A stretch of DNA of 64,000 nt from Phocaeicola_A sp045545095 (GCA_045545095.1 JAZQAG010000041.1:1-64000), one strand, 5' to 3'; counted from the stretch's first letter, positions 18,757 to 28,198 are shown. The notes: generated from the letters alone by a model not told the origin. A program made the numbers and translations.

Positions 18757-20148
18757 ATGAAAAAACTACCGGTACTGCTCTGTCTCTTCTATCTCCTTTG
18801 CACCCTGATGAACGGATGCACAGGCAAGTCTGCCACGGAAAGAGTCATACCCATCCATGACCTGCCCCAAATTCAGGACAGCGGCCAATTGGTGGTACTC
18901 ACCCTATACAGTTCCACCTCCTACTTCATCTATCGCGGTGAACCGATGGGCATCCAATACGAACTGAGTGAGCAATTCGCCAAGACATTGGGCGTGAAGT
19001 TGGAAATCAAAATTGCCAACAATGTGCAACAATTGGAAACGATGCTGCTGCGGGGCGAAGGCGATCTGATAGCTTACAACCTGCCAGTCACCCTGAGCGG
19101 TAGGGACAGCCTGCTTTATTGTGGTGAGGATGTGGTGACCCATCAGGTATTGGTACAACGGGACGGCCGTCGTGAACACCCGTTACAGGATGTCACCGAG
19201 CTGATAGGCAAAGAGATTTATGTCAAGCCTGGACGCAGCCTTACCCGTTTGCGCAACCTGAATCGTGAACTTGGCGGAGGCATCATCATCCACGAAGTGA
19301 CCGGCGACAGTATCACCGAAGAGGATCTGATTGCCTTAGTGGCCCTGAAAGAGATTGATTATACCATCTGTGACAATGAAGTGGCCAAGTTGAACCGCAC
19401 CTACTATCCACAGTTGAACATCGGACTTCAGGTGGGACTCGACCAACGTTCCTCGTGGGCTGTACGTAAGGACCAGCCCCTCTTGGCCCAAGCAGCCGAC
19501 GAATGGTTTCAGAAGACCGAAGCCTCGCCTGCCTACAAGGCCAGCATGAAGCGCTACTTCGAATTGGCCAAAGCCCAGCCCAGCTATTACATCCTCTCTG
19601 CCAAGGACGGTATCATCTCCCACTACGACCATCTGTTCAAGAAGTATGCTGACAGCATCGGATGGGACTGGAAACTGATAGCTTCATTAGCATGGAAGGA
19701 GTCCAACTTTGATACGACAGTGGTATCTTGGGCAGGAGCCAAAGGACTGATGCAACTCATGCCACGCACAGCACGTGTTATGGGCATACCTGAAGGCAAA
19801 GAACAGAATCCCGAAGAGAGTGTAAAAGCTGCGGCCCGCTATCTCCGGCTCATGCAGAAGAGTTTCAGGAACATACCCGACACCGACGAACGCATCAATT
19901 TCATCCTCGCCTCCTACAATGCAGGTATCGGTCATGTCTATGACGCTATGGCACTGGCCGAGAAATATGGATATGACAAGTATAAATGGAAAGACAATGT
20001 CGAGAAATACATCCTGCTCAAGAGCAAACCCGAATACTATAACGATTCAGTCTGCCGCAACGGCTATTTCCGGGGATTGGAAACCTATAATTTTGTAAGG
20101 GAAATCAGGGCACTCCACCATATCTACCAACAGAAGATAAAAGAGTAA
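18757..20148 (+). CDS. mltF: MltF-like lytic transglycosylase lipoprotein
   Basis: 463 residues from 18757, starting MKKLPVLLCLF with a lipobox at TLMNGC. The N-terminal half (about 35-265) is a solute-binding (SBP_bac_3) domain (GQLVVLTLYSSTSYFIYRGEPMG split by strands, IDYTICDNEV). The C-terminal half is an SLT lysozyme-like domain: catalytic Glu in SLAWKESNFD near 313, then GAKGLMQLMPRTA and ILASYNAGIGHV. This is the MltF architecture, cleaving peptidoglycan with 1,6-anhydro product. A TAACTTTG at 18729-18736 is a likely -7 element. Confidence 0.92.
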   Translation: MKKLPVLLCLFYLLCTLMNGCTGKSATERVIPIHDLPQIQDSGQLVVLTLYSSTSYFIYRGEPMGIQYELSEQFAKTLGVKLEIKIANNVQQLETMLLRGEGDLIAYNLPVTLSGRDSLLYCGEDVVTHQVLVQRDGRREHPLQDVTELIGKEIYVKPGRSLTRLRNLNRELGGGIIIHEVTGDSITEEDLIALVALKEIDYTICDNEVAKLNRTYYPQLNIGLQVGLDQRSSWAVRKDQPLLAQAADEWFQKTEASPAYKASMKRYFELAKAQPSYYILSAKDGIISHYDHLFKKYADSIGWDWKLIASLAWKESNFDTTVVSWAGAKGLMQLMPRTARVMGIPEGKEQNPEESVKAAARYLRLMQKSFRNIPDTDERINFILASYNAGIGHVYDAMALAEKYGYDKYKWKDNVEKYILLKSKPEYYNDSVCRNGYFRGLETYNFVREIRALHHIYQQKIKE

Positions 20149-20172
20149 TCATCCTTTTTTTGACGGATTTGC

Positions 20173-23100
20173 ATGGAACTTTTTGACGAGATACTGACCT
20201 ATCACCGCTCCGCACTCTCCTTGGAAGAGAAATATAGCCGCTTATACAACCTGTTGGACCGTGTCTGCAAGGAGCTTACCGCACGGTTTGACAGCGACTT
20301 CTCCAACCTGTTCTCACGTCTGTACGCACTCTGTACACACACAGGCATGAGACGGGGAGCCATCGAACAGTTCCGCATCCATGCCCGACGCATACTTCAC
20401 CACGAGGAGATACCCGATGAAGAGAGCTACCTCTACGACCTGAAAGCCCTGTGTGAAGCCATCAGCCATTTTTATCGGCAACCCATTCCGGCAACATTGG
20501 CCAGCATCCTTCCCCAAGAATGGCGTTCTCTGCCATCGGCTCCACACAATCATCCCATAGCCAAACGTATCCGGATAGTTGTCGAGCGATGGGACAATGC
20601 TTATATCTATGGTTATAGCGATGCATTTCCCGATGAGCAACTCCTATGTATCGACTACCACTCCTGCCCCCACTTTGCAGAGATAGGCGGATTGCTTTTT
20701 CAAGGCGCACAGTTGAATCTCCTCACAGTCCATCGGGATGACGAGCAACGGCTTTGTCCGGAAATCATCGTACTGGAACCGGATTACCTGCTGGACATCA
20801 GTTCCTTGGCAGAGTGTCTCCAGTCTTACGGAGACCATCCCTACAATTATCTGATACAGAAATTCAAGCCCCGCGAGCAGACCCACCACATCCTGTTGGG
20901 ACATACTGCCAACCAGTTTTTGGACGATTGTGTAAACGAACAGCCCGACCATCCTGCCACTTATGAGCAATCTATCCGCCAAGTATTCCGGAACAATCTG
21001 CTGGCCTATTCTGCCTGCGAGCAGATAGATAAGGAGTATTTCGAACGGGCACAGGCCCAGTTCCGCCACATCCGACAGACCGTTCAGGCTGTATTCCAAT
21101 CGCCAACCTGCCAGATAGACAAGAGTGGAGCCTTGCTGGAGCCTTCGTTCCTCTGTGAATGCTTGGGCCTGCAAGGGCGTATGGACTTCCTGCAAGGAGA
21201 CTACCGCAACCTTATCGAATTGAAATCCGGCAAGGCCGAAGGCTTCGGCCCCTCTATCAGACCACGCGACAGCCATGCCCTCCAGATGGCATTGTACAAG
21301 GAGGTGCTGTACTACAATCAGGACATTCCCCGTGACAACGTCAGCAGTTACCTGTTCTATTCCCAATATCCCAAGCTCTTTGCCGAACGTAGTGCCAAAG
21401 CCCAGATACAGCGTGCCATCCAACTGCGCAACCGCATCGTAGCCAGTGAGCGCAGTCTGCTCACCGATGGAGGCCGCTCGATATTCTCCACCCTTACCCC
21501 CGAGGTGCTGAATATCCGCCAATGCAGCAGCAAACTGTGGACCCATTACCAATATCCCCAACTACAGCAGTTCCTTGCACCTTTCCATACATCCGACGAA
21601 CTCGCCCTCTCCTATTTCTATACCTTCTCTGCCTTCGTGCAGCGTGAACAGTTCATGGCCAAATTGGGGGACAACCGCCCCGACAGCAACAATGGATTTG
21701 CTGCCACATGGAACTGCGACACGACTACCAAACTCAGCAGCGGAAACATCCTGACAGACCTTGCTATCCTGGATTTTACCACCAACGAAGGCATCGAGCA
21801 GGTCCACCTGTCCATCCCGACCTACTCCGAAGGATTCCTTCCCAACTTCCGGCAAGGAGACATCATATTGCTCTATGAACGTAACGGAGAGAAGGACAAT
21901 GCCACGAACCAGCAGGTCATCAGAGGCAGTATAGGCCATATTGCCCCCGACAGCCTCAGCATCGTGCTCAAGAACAAGCAACGCAACCCACAGATATTCC
22001 ATCGCCAAAGTCTCTATGCCATCGAGCACGACTACATGGATTCCTCCTTCAGCAATCTCTACAAGGGACTCTATTCCCTGCTGAACGCCCCCGAACTCCG
22101 TCGCTCCCTACTGTTGGCCCAACGGAGACCTGGGACAAACCCCTCCATCACCCTCACCGGCCAATATCTCAATGCACAGATTGATGACCTTGTTCTTCGG
22201 GCCAAACAGGCCACCGACTACTTCCTGTTGGTAGGCCCTCCCGGCACAGGCAAGACCTCCGTTGCCCTGCGCTCCATGGTCGAGGAGTTTCATGCCACTC
22301 CTACCTGCAACATACTGCTCCTATCCTACACCAACCGTGCCGTGGATGAGATCTGCGACATGTTGGAGAGCATCCAGACACCTCCCGATTACCTGCGCAT
22401 AGGCTATGAGCTATCCTGCGAAAAACGCTTTCACCCCCACCTTCTCAAGAATGCTATGCAGGAGCATACCCGCCGTACAGAAGTATGCCATCACCTGGCT
22501 GCCACACGCATCATTGTAGGTACCGTATCCTCCATCAGCGGATGTCCCGAACTCTTTGCCCTCAAGCATTTTGATGTAGCCATAGTGGACGAAGCGTCCC
22601 AAATCCTTGAGCCACAAATAATGGGCATACTCTGTGCTACCCGCCAAGGCCGTTGTGCCATCGACAAGTTCATCCTTGTCGGAGACCACAAGCAACTTCC
22701 TGCCGTGGTGATGCAGCCCTCCGAAGTGTCAGCTGTCAGCGCCCCGGCGCTCCATGCCATCGGACTCACCGACTGTCGCAATTCCCTCTTCGAACGTCTC
22801 TATTCACTACCCGCCTCAGAAGGAGTCAGAGCAACCCTTCACCGTCAGGGACGTATGCATCCGGACATCAGCCATTTTGCCAGCAACAGTTTCTATGAAG
22901 GCATTCTCGACATTGTCCCTACCCCACACCAGCAAGCTCCCCTTGAGTGGCAGGCAACAAATTCCGGAGATACATTCCAGGAACTGGTAGCCCACAACCG
23001 CCTATGCTTTATAGACACCCCCTACCCACCAGCCGAGGACTCCAACAAGATCAACCGTACCGAAGCCCATATCATTGCCTGCCTGACAGAAGCCATCTAT

Positions 23101-23499
23101 CATCTCTGCCAAACCAATGGCCTCCCCTTCGATGCCGCCCACCGCATAGGCATCATCGTACCATTCCGTAACCAGATAGCCATGATTGCCCACGAACTGA
23201 CCGCACTCCATATACCCGGTACCGAAGATATCACCATCGACACCGTCGAACGCTATCAGGGCAGCCAACGGGACATCATCCTCTACAGCACCACCATCAG
23301 CCAACCATACCAAATAGACATCCTCTCCGTCCCCTCCCATACAGGAAACATCACCGTTGACAGGAAACTGAACGTAGCCATCACCCGTGCCCGTAAGCAA
23401 CTATTCATCGTAGGCAATGCCCACCTCCTCAGCCGCAATGACATCTATCACCAGTTCATCACCCATATCCGTCAGCACGGAATCTTTGTTCAAAAGTGA
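20173..23499 (+). CDS. DNA2/NAM7-type superfamily 1 helicase with a RecB-like nuclease domain
   Basis: 1108 residues. About residues 335-354 carry GRMDFLQGDYRNLIELKSGK, the D...ExK core of a PD-(D/E)XK nuclease as in Cas4/RecB/Dna2. The helicase follows: Walker A GPPGTGKTS near 687, Walker B VAIVDEASQ near 800, motif III LVGDHKQLPAVV near 830, motif V ERYQGSQRD near 1024 and motif VI VAITRARKQLF near 1065. Nuclease and helicase in one chain suggests processing of DNA ends or flaps. It starts 24 bases after the MltF-like gene and ends at a strong terminator. It lies at the border of the accessory region. Confidence 0.88.
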   Translation: MELFDEILTYHRSALSLEEKYSRLYNLLDRVCKELTARFDSDFSNLFSRLYALCTHTGMRRGAIEQFRIHARRILHHEEIPDEESYLYDLKALCEAISHFYRQPIPATLASILPQEWRSLPSAPHNHPIAKRIRIVVERWDNAYIYGYSDAFPDEQLLCIDYHSCPHFAEIGGLLFQGAQLNLLTVHRDDEQRLCPEIIVLEPDYLLDISSLAECLQSYGDHPYNYLIQKFKPREQTHHILLGHTANQFLDDCVNEQPDHPATYEQSIRQVFRNNLLAYSACEQIDKEYFERAQAQFRHIRQTVQAVFQSPTCQIDKSGALLEPSFLCECLGLQGRMDFLQGDYRNLIELKSGKAEGFGPSIRPRDSHALQMALYKEVLYYNQDIPRDNVSSYLFYSQYPKLFAERSAKAQIQRAIQLRNRIVASERSLLTDGGRSIFSTLTPEVLNIRQCSSKLWTHYQYPQLQQFLAPFHTSDELALSYFYTFSAFVQREQFMAKLGDNRPDSNNGFAATWNCDTTTKLSSGNILTDLAILDFTTNEGIEQVHLSIPTYSEGFLPNFRQGDIILLYERNGEKDNATNQQVIRGSIGHIAPDSLSIVLKNKQRNPQIFHRQSLYAIEHDYMDSSFSNLYKGLYSLLNAPELRRSLLLAQRRPGTNPSITLTGQYLNAQIDDLVLRAKQATDYFLLVGPPGTGKTSVALRSMVEEFHATPTCNILLLSYTNRAVDEICDMLESIQTPPDYLRIGYELSCEKRFHPHLLKNAMQEHTRRTEVCHHLAATRIIVGTVSSISGCPELFALKHFDVAIVDEASQILEPQIMGILCATRQGRCAIDKFILVGDHKQLPAVVMQPSEVSAVSAPALHAIGLTDCRNSLFERLYSLPASEGVRATLHRQGRMHPDISHFASNSFYEGILDIVPTPHQQAPLEWQATNSGDTFQELVAHNRLCFIDTPYPPAEDSNKINRTEAHIIACLTEAIYHLCQTNGLPFDAAHRIGIIVPFRNQIAMIAHELTALHIPGTEDITIDTVERYQGSQRDIILYSTTISQPYQIDILSVPSHTGNITVDRKLNVAITRARKQLFIVGNAHLLSRNDIYHQFITHIRQHGIFVQK

Positions 23500-23543
23500 A
23501 TATATATATGAAACAACCAAGTATCCTAAGATAGTTGCCACTT

Positions 23544-23585
23544 TATGTTAAGATACTTGGCCATTTATCTTAACATACTTTTTTA
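23544..23585 (+). terminator. intrinsic terminator after the helicase gene
   Basis: Perfect 12-base stem TATGTTAAGATA / TATCTTAACATA (23544-23555 and 23566-23577) with a 10-base loop, followed by a T run. A further copy of the AAGTAT...TAAGATA half lies just upstream. Confidence 0.75.
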
Positions 23586-23775
23586 ACAGTCTCCCTTATC
23601 ACCCGCTCACCACTAACCTCTCACCATTACTCGGCCAAAGGCCACCCCATCCCCCTTCACCCTTCACCCGTTATTTCGTTCACCCTTCACTCACCGCTAA
23701 CCGCTAACCGCTCATCCGCTCCCCGTTAAAGGCAAAGCCTTCCCCTTTATATAATAGAAGTACCCACTTTAAAAC

Positions 23776-23860
23776 CTCTTCACAGCTGTGAAGAGTTCTC
23801 TTGACAATTGTGAAGATATCTCTTGACATCCGTGAAGACATCTCTTCACAGATGTGAAAG
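23776..23860. repeat. 22-base tandem repeat with internal dyads
   Basis: Three 22-base units (23788-23809, 23810-23831, 23832-23853) each beginning GTGAAGA and containing CTCTT(G/C)ACA, bounded by partial units. Adjoining units form TTCACAGCTGTGAA-type dyads. Purpose unknown. Confidence 0.8.
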
Positions 23861-24287
23861 GGGTATAAACTCCTACATTTTTATCTATAAACTCCGTACA
23901 AGCATCTTATATCCATATACCTATTATAATGTATAGCAAATAAAATCTGTCCCCTTTCACCCGTCACCCTTCATCAATCCCTCTAACCGCTCACTGCCCT
24001 AACGTTAAAGGCAAAGCCTCCCTGCCACCCTTTACCCTTTACAATTCATTAATCCCGCTAACCCTCTAACCGTTCACCTCTCACCATTACCCGGCCGAAG
24101 GCCATCCCACCCCTCCATAATTCGCTCACCGTTAAACAGGCCGAAGGTATCATCGCTTTATTGGTCATTCTTCAGATATTTCATATAATAACCTTCCCTT
24201 TTCATACATTATCCGCATTCTTTTTTGCTCAACTCATCCATTTTCCTTTATTTTGCATCACAAACATTTTTTTAGCATCTTATTACC

Positions 24288-25825
24288 ATGCAACAACTGA
24301 AATCAGGCACCCTCCTCCAAGGAGGAAAATACAGAATAGAGAAAGTTCTCGGCCAAGGTGGATTGGTATCACCTACCAAGCGACACAGGTGGCACTGAAC
24401 AGGAAAGTCGCCATCAAAGAGTTCTTTATGAAGGAATATTGCAACCGCAATGAGGAGACTTCACAAGTGTCCATTGGCTCTGAAGGGAGCAAGGAACTGG
24501 TAGATAAATTTCGCGCCAAGTTCATTAAGGAAGCTCAGAACATTGCAGGACTGAACCATCCGCATATCATTCGTATTCACGATATATTCGAAGAGAATGG
24601 TACGGCCTATTATGTGATGGAACATATCGGGAATGGTTCGTTGGCCGATTATGTAAAAAGCAGTGGGCAATTGGATGAAGCAGAGGCACTGCATTACATC
24701 CGTCAGATTGCTGATGCCTTGGAGTATATACACGAACGAAGCATGAATCACTTGGACATCAAGCCAAGCAACATCCTGCTCGATGAGAAACGGAATGCCG
24801 TGCTGATAGACTTCGGTCTATCGAAACGTTACGACGAAGAGGGCAACCAAACCAGCACCACACCCGTAGGTATCAGCCACGGTTATGCACCAATCGAACA
24901 ATATAAGAAAGGTGGGGTCGGCACTTTCTCACCCGCCACAGATATCTATTCGTTAGGTGCTACACTTTACAAACTGTTGACAGGCAATACCCCACCTGAT
25001 GCTACAGTCCTGATGGATGATGAACTTCCAACATTGCCAAGCCATATCTCTACAGGCACAGCCTCAGCCATTGCGAAGTCCATGCAAGCAGGCAGAAAGA
25101 GTCGTCCTCAAAGCATAGCGGAGTTCTTGACTTTATTGGGAAATGAAAATTCAGCCACAAACAGTCAAAGCTATCAGACAAAAGAGGAAACTGAAGAAAC
25201 AACTGTTTTTGTTGACTCGGAATCTTCTTCACAGAAGCAAGAAGAGCAACCTTCACCAAACAAGTCCAACTTTATCAACGGCCACGAGTTCGTAGATTTA
25301 GGGCTCAGCGTCAAGTGGGCCACATGCAACATCGGCGCAGAAAAGCCCGAAGATTATGGAGATTATTTTGCTTGGGGAGAGACTGAGCCCAAAAGGACTT
25401 ATTCGAATTCTACATATAAATATTGCATAAAGAAATTATTTTCATCCAAATACTCTGATATAGGAGAATGTATAAGTGGCAGTGAATTTGATGCAGCTCG
25501 TGCAAATTGGGGAGGCAATTGGAGAATGCCAACAATTGAAGAATTTGAGGAATTAGTAAATAAATGTAGTTGGGAATGGACGAATATTAATGGTCACAAT
25601 GGCCATATAATAACAGGCCCCAATGGAAAGAAAATATTCCTACCAGTTTCCGGCTCTTACCAAAATTACATTACTCGAAATGAAACTTCCGGTTACTATT
25701 GGTCTCCATCATTATCAAAAGAAAGTGGCCAATACGCATATTATATTGAATTTGAAAAAGGTGTCCGCAGTTGGCAAACATGTGACAGATGTTTAGGATT
25801 AAGCATCCGCCCAGTCTCAGAATAA
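24288..25825 (+). pseudogene. Ser/Thr protein kinase with C-terminal FISUMP-like domain, frameshifted
   Basis: The ATG at 24288 opens MQQLKSGTLLQGGKYRIEK and continues to VLGQGG, but one base is missing near 24365, so the glycine-rich loop (expected GQGGFGITY) shifts frame and stops early. From 24365 the kinase continues in another frame: VAIKEFF lysine, HLDIKPSNILL catalytic loop, IDFGLSKR metal site, and APIEQY activation region. After a Gln/Ser/Glu-rich linker comes a domain beginning HEFVDLGLSVKWATCNIG, the Bacteroidota major-paralogous (DUF1566/FISUMP-like) type. All catalytic residues are otherwise intact, so the break is recent or a sequence error. No homopolymer marks the site. Confidence 0.82.
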
Positions 25826-26402
25826 TGAGAGCCAATCAAAACACCTTCTTTTCATCCTTTAATCCCCCTATTTTTTAAATAGGGGGATGTTGTATTCTTA
25901 TTAATATAGATTTCATAAATTTGCATTGTATCACTAATTTTGAAAAAATCTATGTATCATGAAAAATGAATAAAAAAGGATTGAATTGCCACCCTCATGC
26001 CCTACCCCTGACACATAGATGACGCTCCGCCCAATTGGCAAAAGATGTTTTTTTGAATCCAATTGATTTTTGGGAATGAAGAAATTTGCAATTACATTGA
26101 TTATTATCATTAGCCTGAGAACTGACAATGGTTTCCCTATCTACCTGAGCCTACAATCATAGGCCCATTCAGATTTCATGAAAGCCTCATCAGGTATTTG
26201 CAAGACATAGGTTGGTTATATAAACCCCATTTCAAGTGGATATTGAAAACATAGGTAAAGGTAAAGATAAAGATGAAAGAAATTCAAGCATCGAAGGAAA
26301 TCGTGACAAGCTACGAGCTACGAGTGACCAAACCTGTTGATTTTTCTCTAATTCAAAAAGAAAGCACACATTTACATACCAAATCTATCGTATCTGAAAT
26401 AG
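25826..26402. other. intergenic region with terminator and gene remnant
   Basis: 577 bases. It contains the terminator at 25862-25888, an ATG at 26076 opening a 28-codon frame that looks like a signal peptide (MKKFAITLIIIISL) and then stops at 26162, probably a remnant of a lost exported protein, and a copy of the GCTACGAGCTACGAGTGAC repeat at 26305-26329. Nothing else is supported. Confidence 0.55.
25862..25888 (+). terminator. intrinsic terminator after the kinase gene
   Basis: Perfect 12-base stem ATCCCCCTATTT / AAATAGGGGGAT with a 3-base loop, 37 bases after the kinase stop and followed by a moderately T-rich stretch. Confidence 0.75.
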
Positions 26403-26837
26403 ATGAAAAAAGTTAAGACTATTTTATTAGCTATTCTATTCCTGTTCTTCGCCTCATGGTTCTACAAAATCGTGGTATTGATGCTATTGGCACATGTATG
26501 GAGAAAGGAAATCAAAGCCAAAAAGGAATGGGGATATAAAACACTTATGGGTGTCCTGTTCATTGCCATGTTCTGTGTGTTGCCCCGTTATAGATACAAC
26601 ACATCCAATAGAGTGCAACTGATATACCAAGACGAGGAAGGGAAGCCGGAGTATCCGCCTCTCACCCATTACTTGGTGAATGTGTTCCTACCTGAAGAGG
26701 AAATATGCAATGTCGGGATATGGGGTGCAAGGATTGTACCACAAATAATACCTTTATATAATTGGATTCTGGAAGAGTTCAACCATGATGATAAGAAAGG
26801 GAACATTGGTAACTTCTATGACCGTTCAGCAGATTGA
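26403..26837 (+). CDS. membrane protein, probably the N-terminal part of a split hydrolase
   Basis: 144 residues with two hydrophobic segments (about 5-30 and 48-65), then a soluble part (IYQDEEGKPEYPPLTHYLVN). It has no catalytic motif. Its stop overlaps the start of the following alpha/beta hydrolase frame, which lacks its own signal or lead-in strands. Together the two frames would make one membrane-anchored hydrolase of about 350 residues, so this may be one gene broken by a frameshift near 26830, or two coupled genes. Confidence 0.6.
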   Translation: MKKVKTILLAILFLFFASWFYKIVVLMLLAHVWRKEIKAKKEWGYKTLMGVLFIAMFCVLPRYRYNTSNRVQLIYQDEEGKPEYPPLTHYLVNVFLPEEEICNVGIWGARIVPQIIPLYNWILEEFNHDDKKGNIGNFYDRSAD

Positions 26838-27466
26838 ACTGGAGTGGGGAGTTTATGATGTCGGGCACCACGTCACAGGTCTTTAACATGATGGGGATAG
26901 GCAACACCCAATCAGTGTATTTGATAAAGCCGAAAAACTATGACAAGGACAAGGAATATCCTGTGGTCTTTTTCATGCACGGTTTCTTAGGTAATTGGAA
27001 ACTCTATACGGGTGTGCTGAAAGGTTTGGAAGATTGCATAGTTCTAAGTGTCGGCACAAAAACATGGTCTGGCATCTATACCAAGCATGATATAAACGCA
27101 TTGTTCACCAAGCAGATTTCATTCTTGGAGAACATGGGATACAAGGTAGATAAGAACATTTTGCACATTATGGGCTTGTCCAATGGTGGCAGCGCCGTGA
27201 ATGCGGCTTATAATGGTTTCTCCAACAGATTCAAAACAATCACATTCATTTCTACTGGCATTCACCAAACTTACCCCATATCAAGCAAGGTACTCCTGAT
27301 TGGTGGAGGCAAAGACCATTCGTCCGGCTCGTTGCGTGGTGCACATCGAGCATTAAAGAATAATGGGACAAAGACTGATCTGTATTGGGATGATGAAGAA
27401 ACGCACTTCATCCTCGTGAATCAGACGGATGAAATCATTGACTTTATGAACAGGAATATGAAATAA
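26834..27466 (+). CDS. alpha/beta hydrolase (esterase-like), possible C-terminal part of a split gene
   Basis: About 210 residues using a TTG at 26834 that overlaps the previous stop; an ATG at 26855 is the alternative start. Seen: YPVVFFMHGFLGNW (oxyanion strand and loop), nucleophile motif IMGLSNGGSAVNAA near residue 117, and a terminal His in ETHFILVNQTDEI. This is the fold of esterase D / PHB-depolymerase-like enzymes. The substrate is unknown. It follows the membrane frame directly. Confidence 0.72.
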   Translation: MNWSGEFMMSGTTSQVFNMMGIGNTQSVYLIKPKNYDKDKEYPVVFFMHGFLGNWKLYTGVLKGLEDCIVLSVGTKTWSGIYTKHDINALFTKQISFLENMGYKVDKNILHIMGLSNGGSAVNAAYNGFSNRFKTITFISTGIHQTYPISSKVLLIGGGKDHSSGSLRGAHRALKNNGTKTDLYWDDEETHFILVNQTDEIIDFMNRNMK

Positions 27467-27469
27467 GGG

Positions 27470-27492
27470 ATGAACTACGAGTGAAAAGTGAC
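27470..27492 (+). repeat. dispersed CTACGAGTG-type repeat copy
   Basis: GATGAACTACGAGTG followed by AAAAGTGAC, directly after the hydrolase stop. Related copies occur at 26305-26329, 28197-28230, 44483-44500 and, inverted, 44529-44562. Confidence 0.55.
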
Positions 27493-27529
27493 TGAACTTA
27501 TTGCCATGTTTCTTGTCTGAATAAAAAAG
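27486..27529 (+). repeat. 44-base direct repeat, left copy
   Basis: Starts AAGTGACTGAACTTATTGCC and ends in an A-rich run. It matches 28224-28267 with a single difference (CTTGTC against CTTTTC). The left copy contains the TTG (27513-27515) that serves as the -33 element of the mntA promoter. Confidence 0.88.
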
Positions 27530-27543
27530 AATATTTATTTTTG
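27513..27543 (+). promoter_or_regulatory. promoter of the mntA-hepT pair
   Basis: TTG at 27513-27515, 20-base spacer, TATTTTTG at 27536-27543, matching the Bacteroidota consensus, 22 bases before the mntA ATG. Confidence 0.65.
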
Positions 27544-27564
27544 CAGACAGAAAAAGAGAGCATT

Positions 27565-27864
27565 ATGAAACTGATAGAGAACAATATCCAAAAAATCATA
27601 GCTTTGTGCAAAAAGTACAAGGTAGGCAAGTTGTTTGTTTTCGGTTCCATTCTGACCAGCCGATTCAACGATGATAGTGATGTGGATTTGGTGGTTGATT
27701 TCGATAAAGTAGCGTTGGAAGATTATGCCGACAATTACTTTGACTTCAAATTTGCACTCGAAAAACTCCTTGGAAGAGACATAGACTTGCTGGAAGATAA
27801 AGCTATCAGAAATCCTATTCTCAGAAAAAACATTGACAATAGCAAACTGTTGATTTATGGATGA
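27565..27864 (+). CDS. mntA: MntA-type nucleotidyltransferase antitoxin
   Basis: 99 residues from the ATG at 27565. Minimal nucleotidyltransferase: FVFGSILTSRFNDDSDVDLVVDF holds the GS-x10-DxD active site of pol-beta-like enzymes. In characterised MntA-HepT pairs this protein AMPylates a tyrosine of the HEPN toxin and so neutralises it. The gene overlaps hepT by eight bases, as expected for a coupled pair. Confidence 0.9.
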   Translation: MKLIENNIQKIIALCKKYKVGKLFVFGSILTSRFNDDSDVDLVVDFDKVALEDYADNYFDFKFALEKLLGRDIDLLEDKAIRNPILRKNIDNSKLLIYG

Positions 27865-28198
27865 ATATATTAAGAAACATTTAGTCGATATACTCAATGC
27901 GACTATTGAAGTGGAAAGTTTCTTTGCAGATGCACCCAAATTGTTTCAGAATTTCCAAAATGATATGCTCAGACAAAGAGCCGTGGAAAGAAATGTTGAA
28001 ATCATGGGAGAAGCCATAAATCGAATTTTGAAAGTTGACCCAACGTTTGAACTCCCCAATGCCAAAGCAATAGTGAACACTCGAAACAGAGTGATACATG
28101 GTTATGACAGCGTCACAACTGAATTTCTTTGGAGTCTTATCATAAAGCATATACCTGCACTAAAAAAAGATATTGAAAAAATATTGGAACTTTATTAG
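27857..28198 (+). CDS. hepT: HepT-like HEPN RNase toxin (DUF86)
   Basis: 113 residues, all helical. The HEPN ribonuclease motif R-x4-H-x-Y is seen as RNRVIHGYDS near residue 80, with the tyrosine that partner MntA modifies. Upstream, ERNVEIMGEAINRIL matches the conserved second helix of DUF86 proteins. Located within the copies of a 44-base direct repeat. Known family members cut RNA (for example tRNA) when freed from the antitoxin. Confidence 0.9.
   Translation: MDEYIKKHLVDILNATIEVESFFADAPKLFQNFQNDMLRQRAVERNVEIMGEAINRILKVDPTFELPNAKAIVNTRNRVIHGYDSVTTEFLWSLIIKHIPALKKDIEKILELY

Larger units (their letters stand above)
23500..24287. other. repeat-rich intergenic region without genes
   Basis: Nearly 0.8 kb with no credible gene. 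It holds a terminator (23544-23585), pyrimidine-rich stretches with repeated CACCCTTCACC and CCGCTAACCGCT words (about 23590-23750 and 23945-24140), two copies of GTTAAAGGCAAAGCCT (near 23726 and 24003), short GGCCGAAGGCCA palindromes, and a 22-base tandem repeat at 23776-23860. It separates a core gene from the accessory block. Confidence 0.7.

Noticed and set aside
20644..21561. 305-codon minus-strand frame inside the helicase gene
   Set aside because: It mirrors the coding frame of the helicase, whose motifs are intact; no motif or start signal supports it.
23776..23860. CRISPR array
   Set aside because: The 22-base units are joined head to tail without spacers and only three are present.
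25934..26128. 64-codon minus-strand frame after the kinase
   Set aside because: No family resemblance, no promoter, in a region otherwise without genes.
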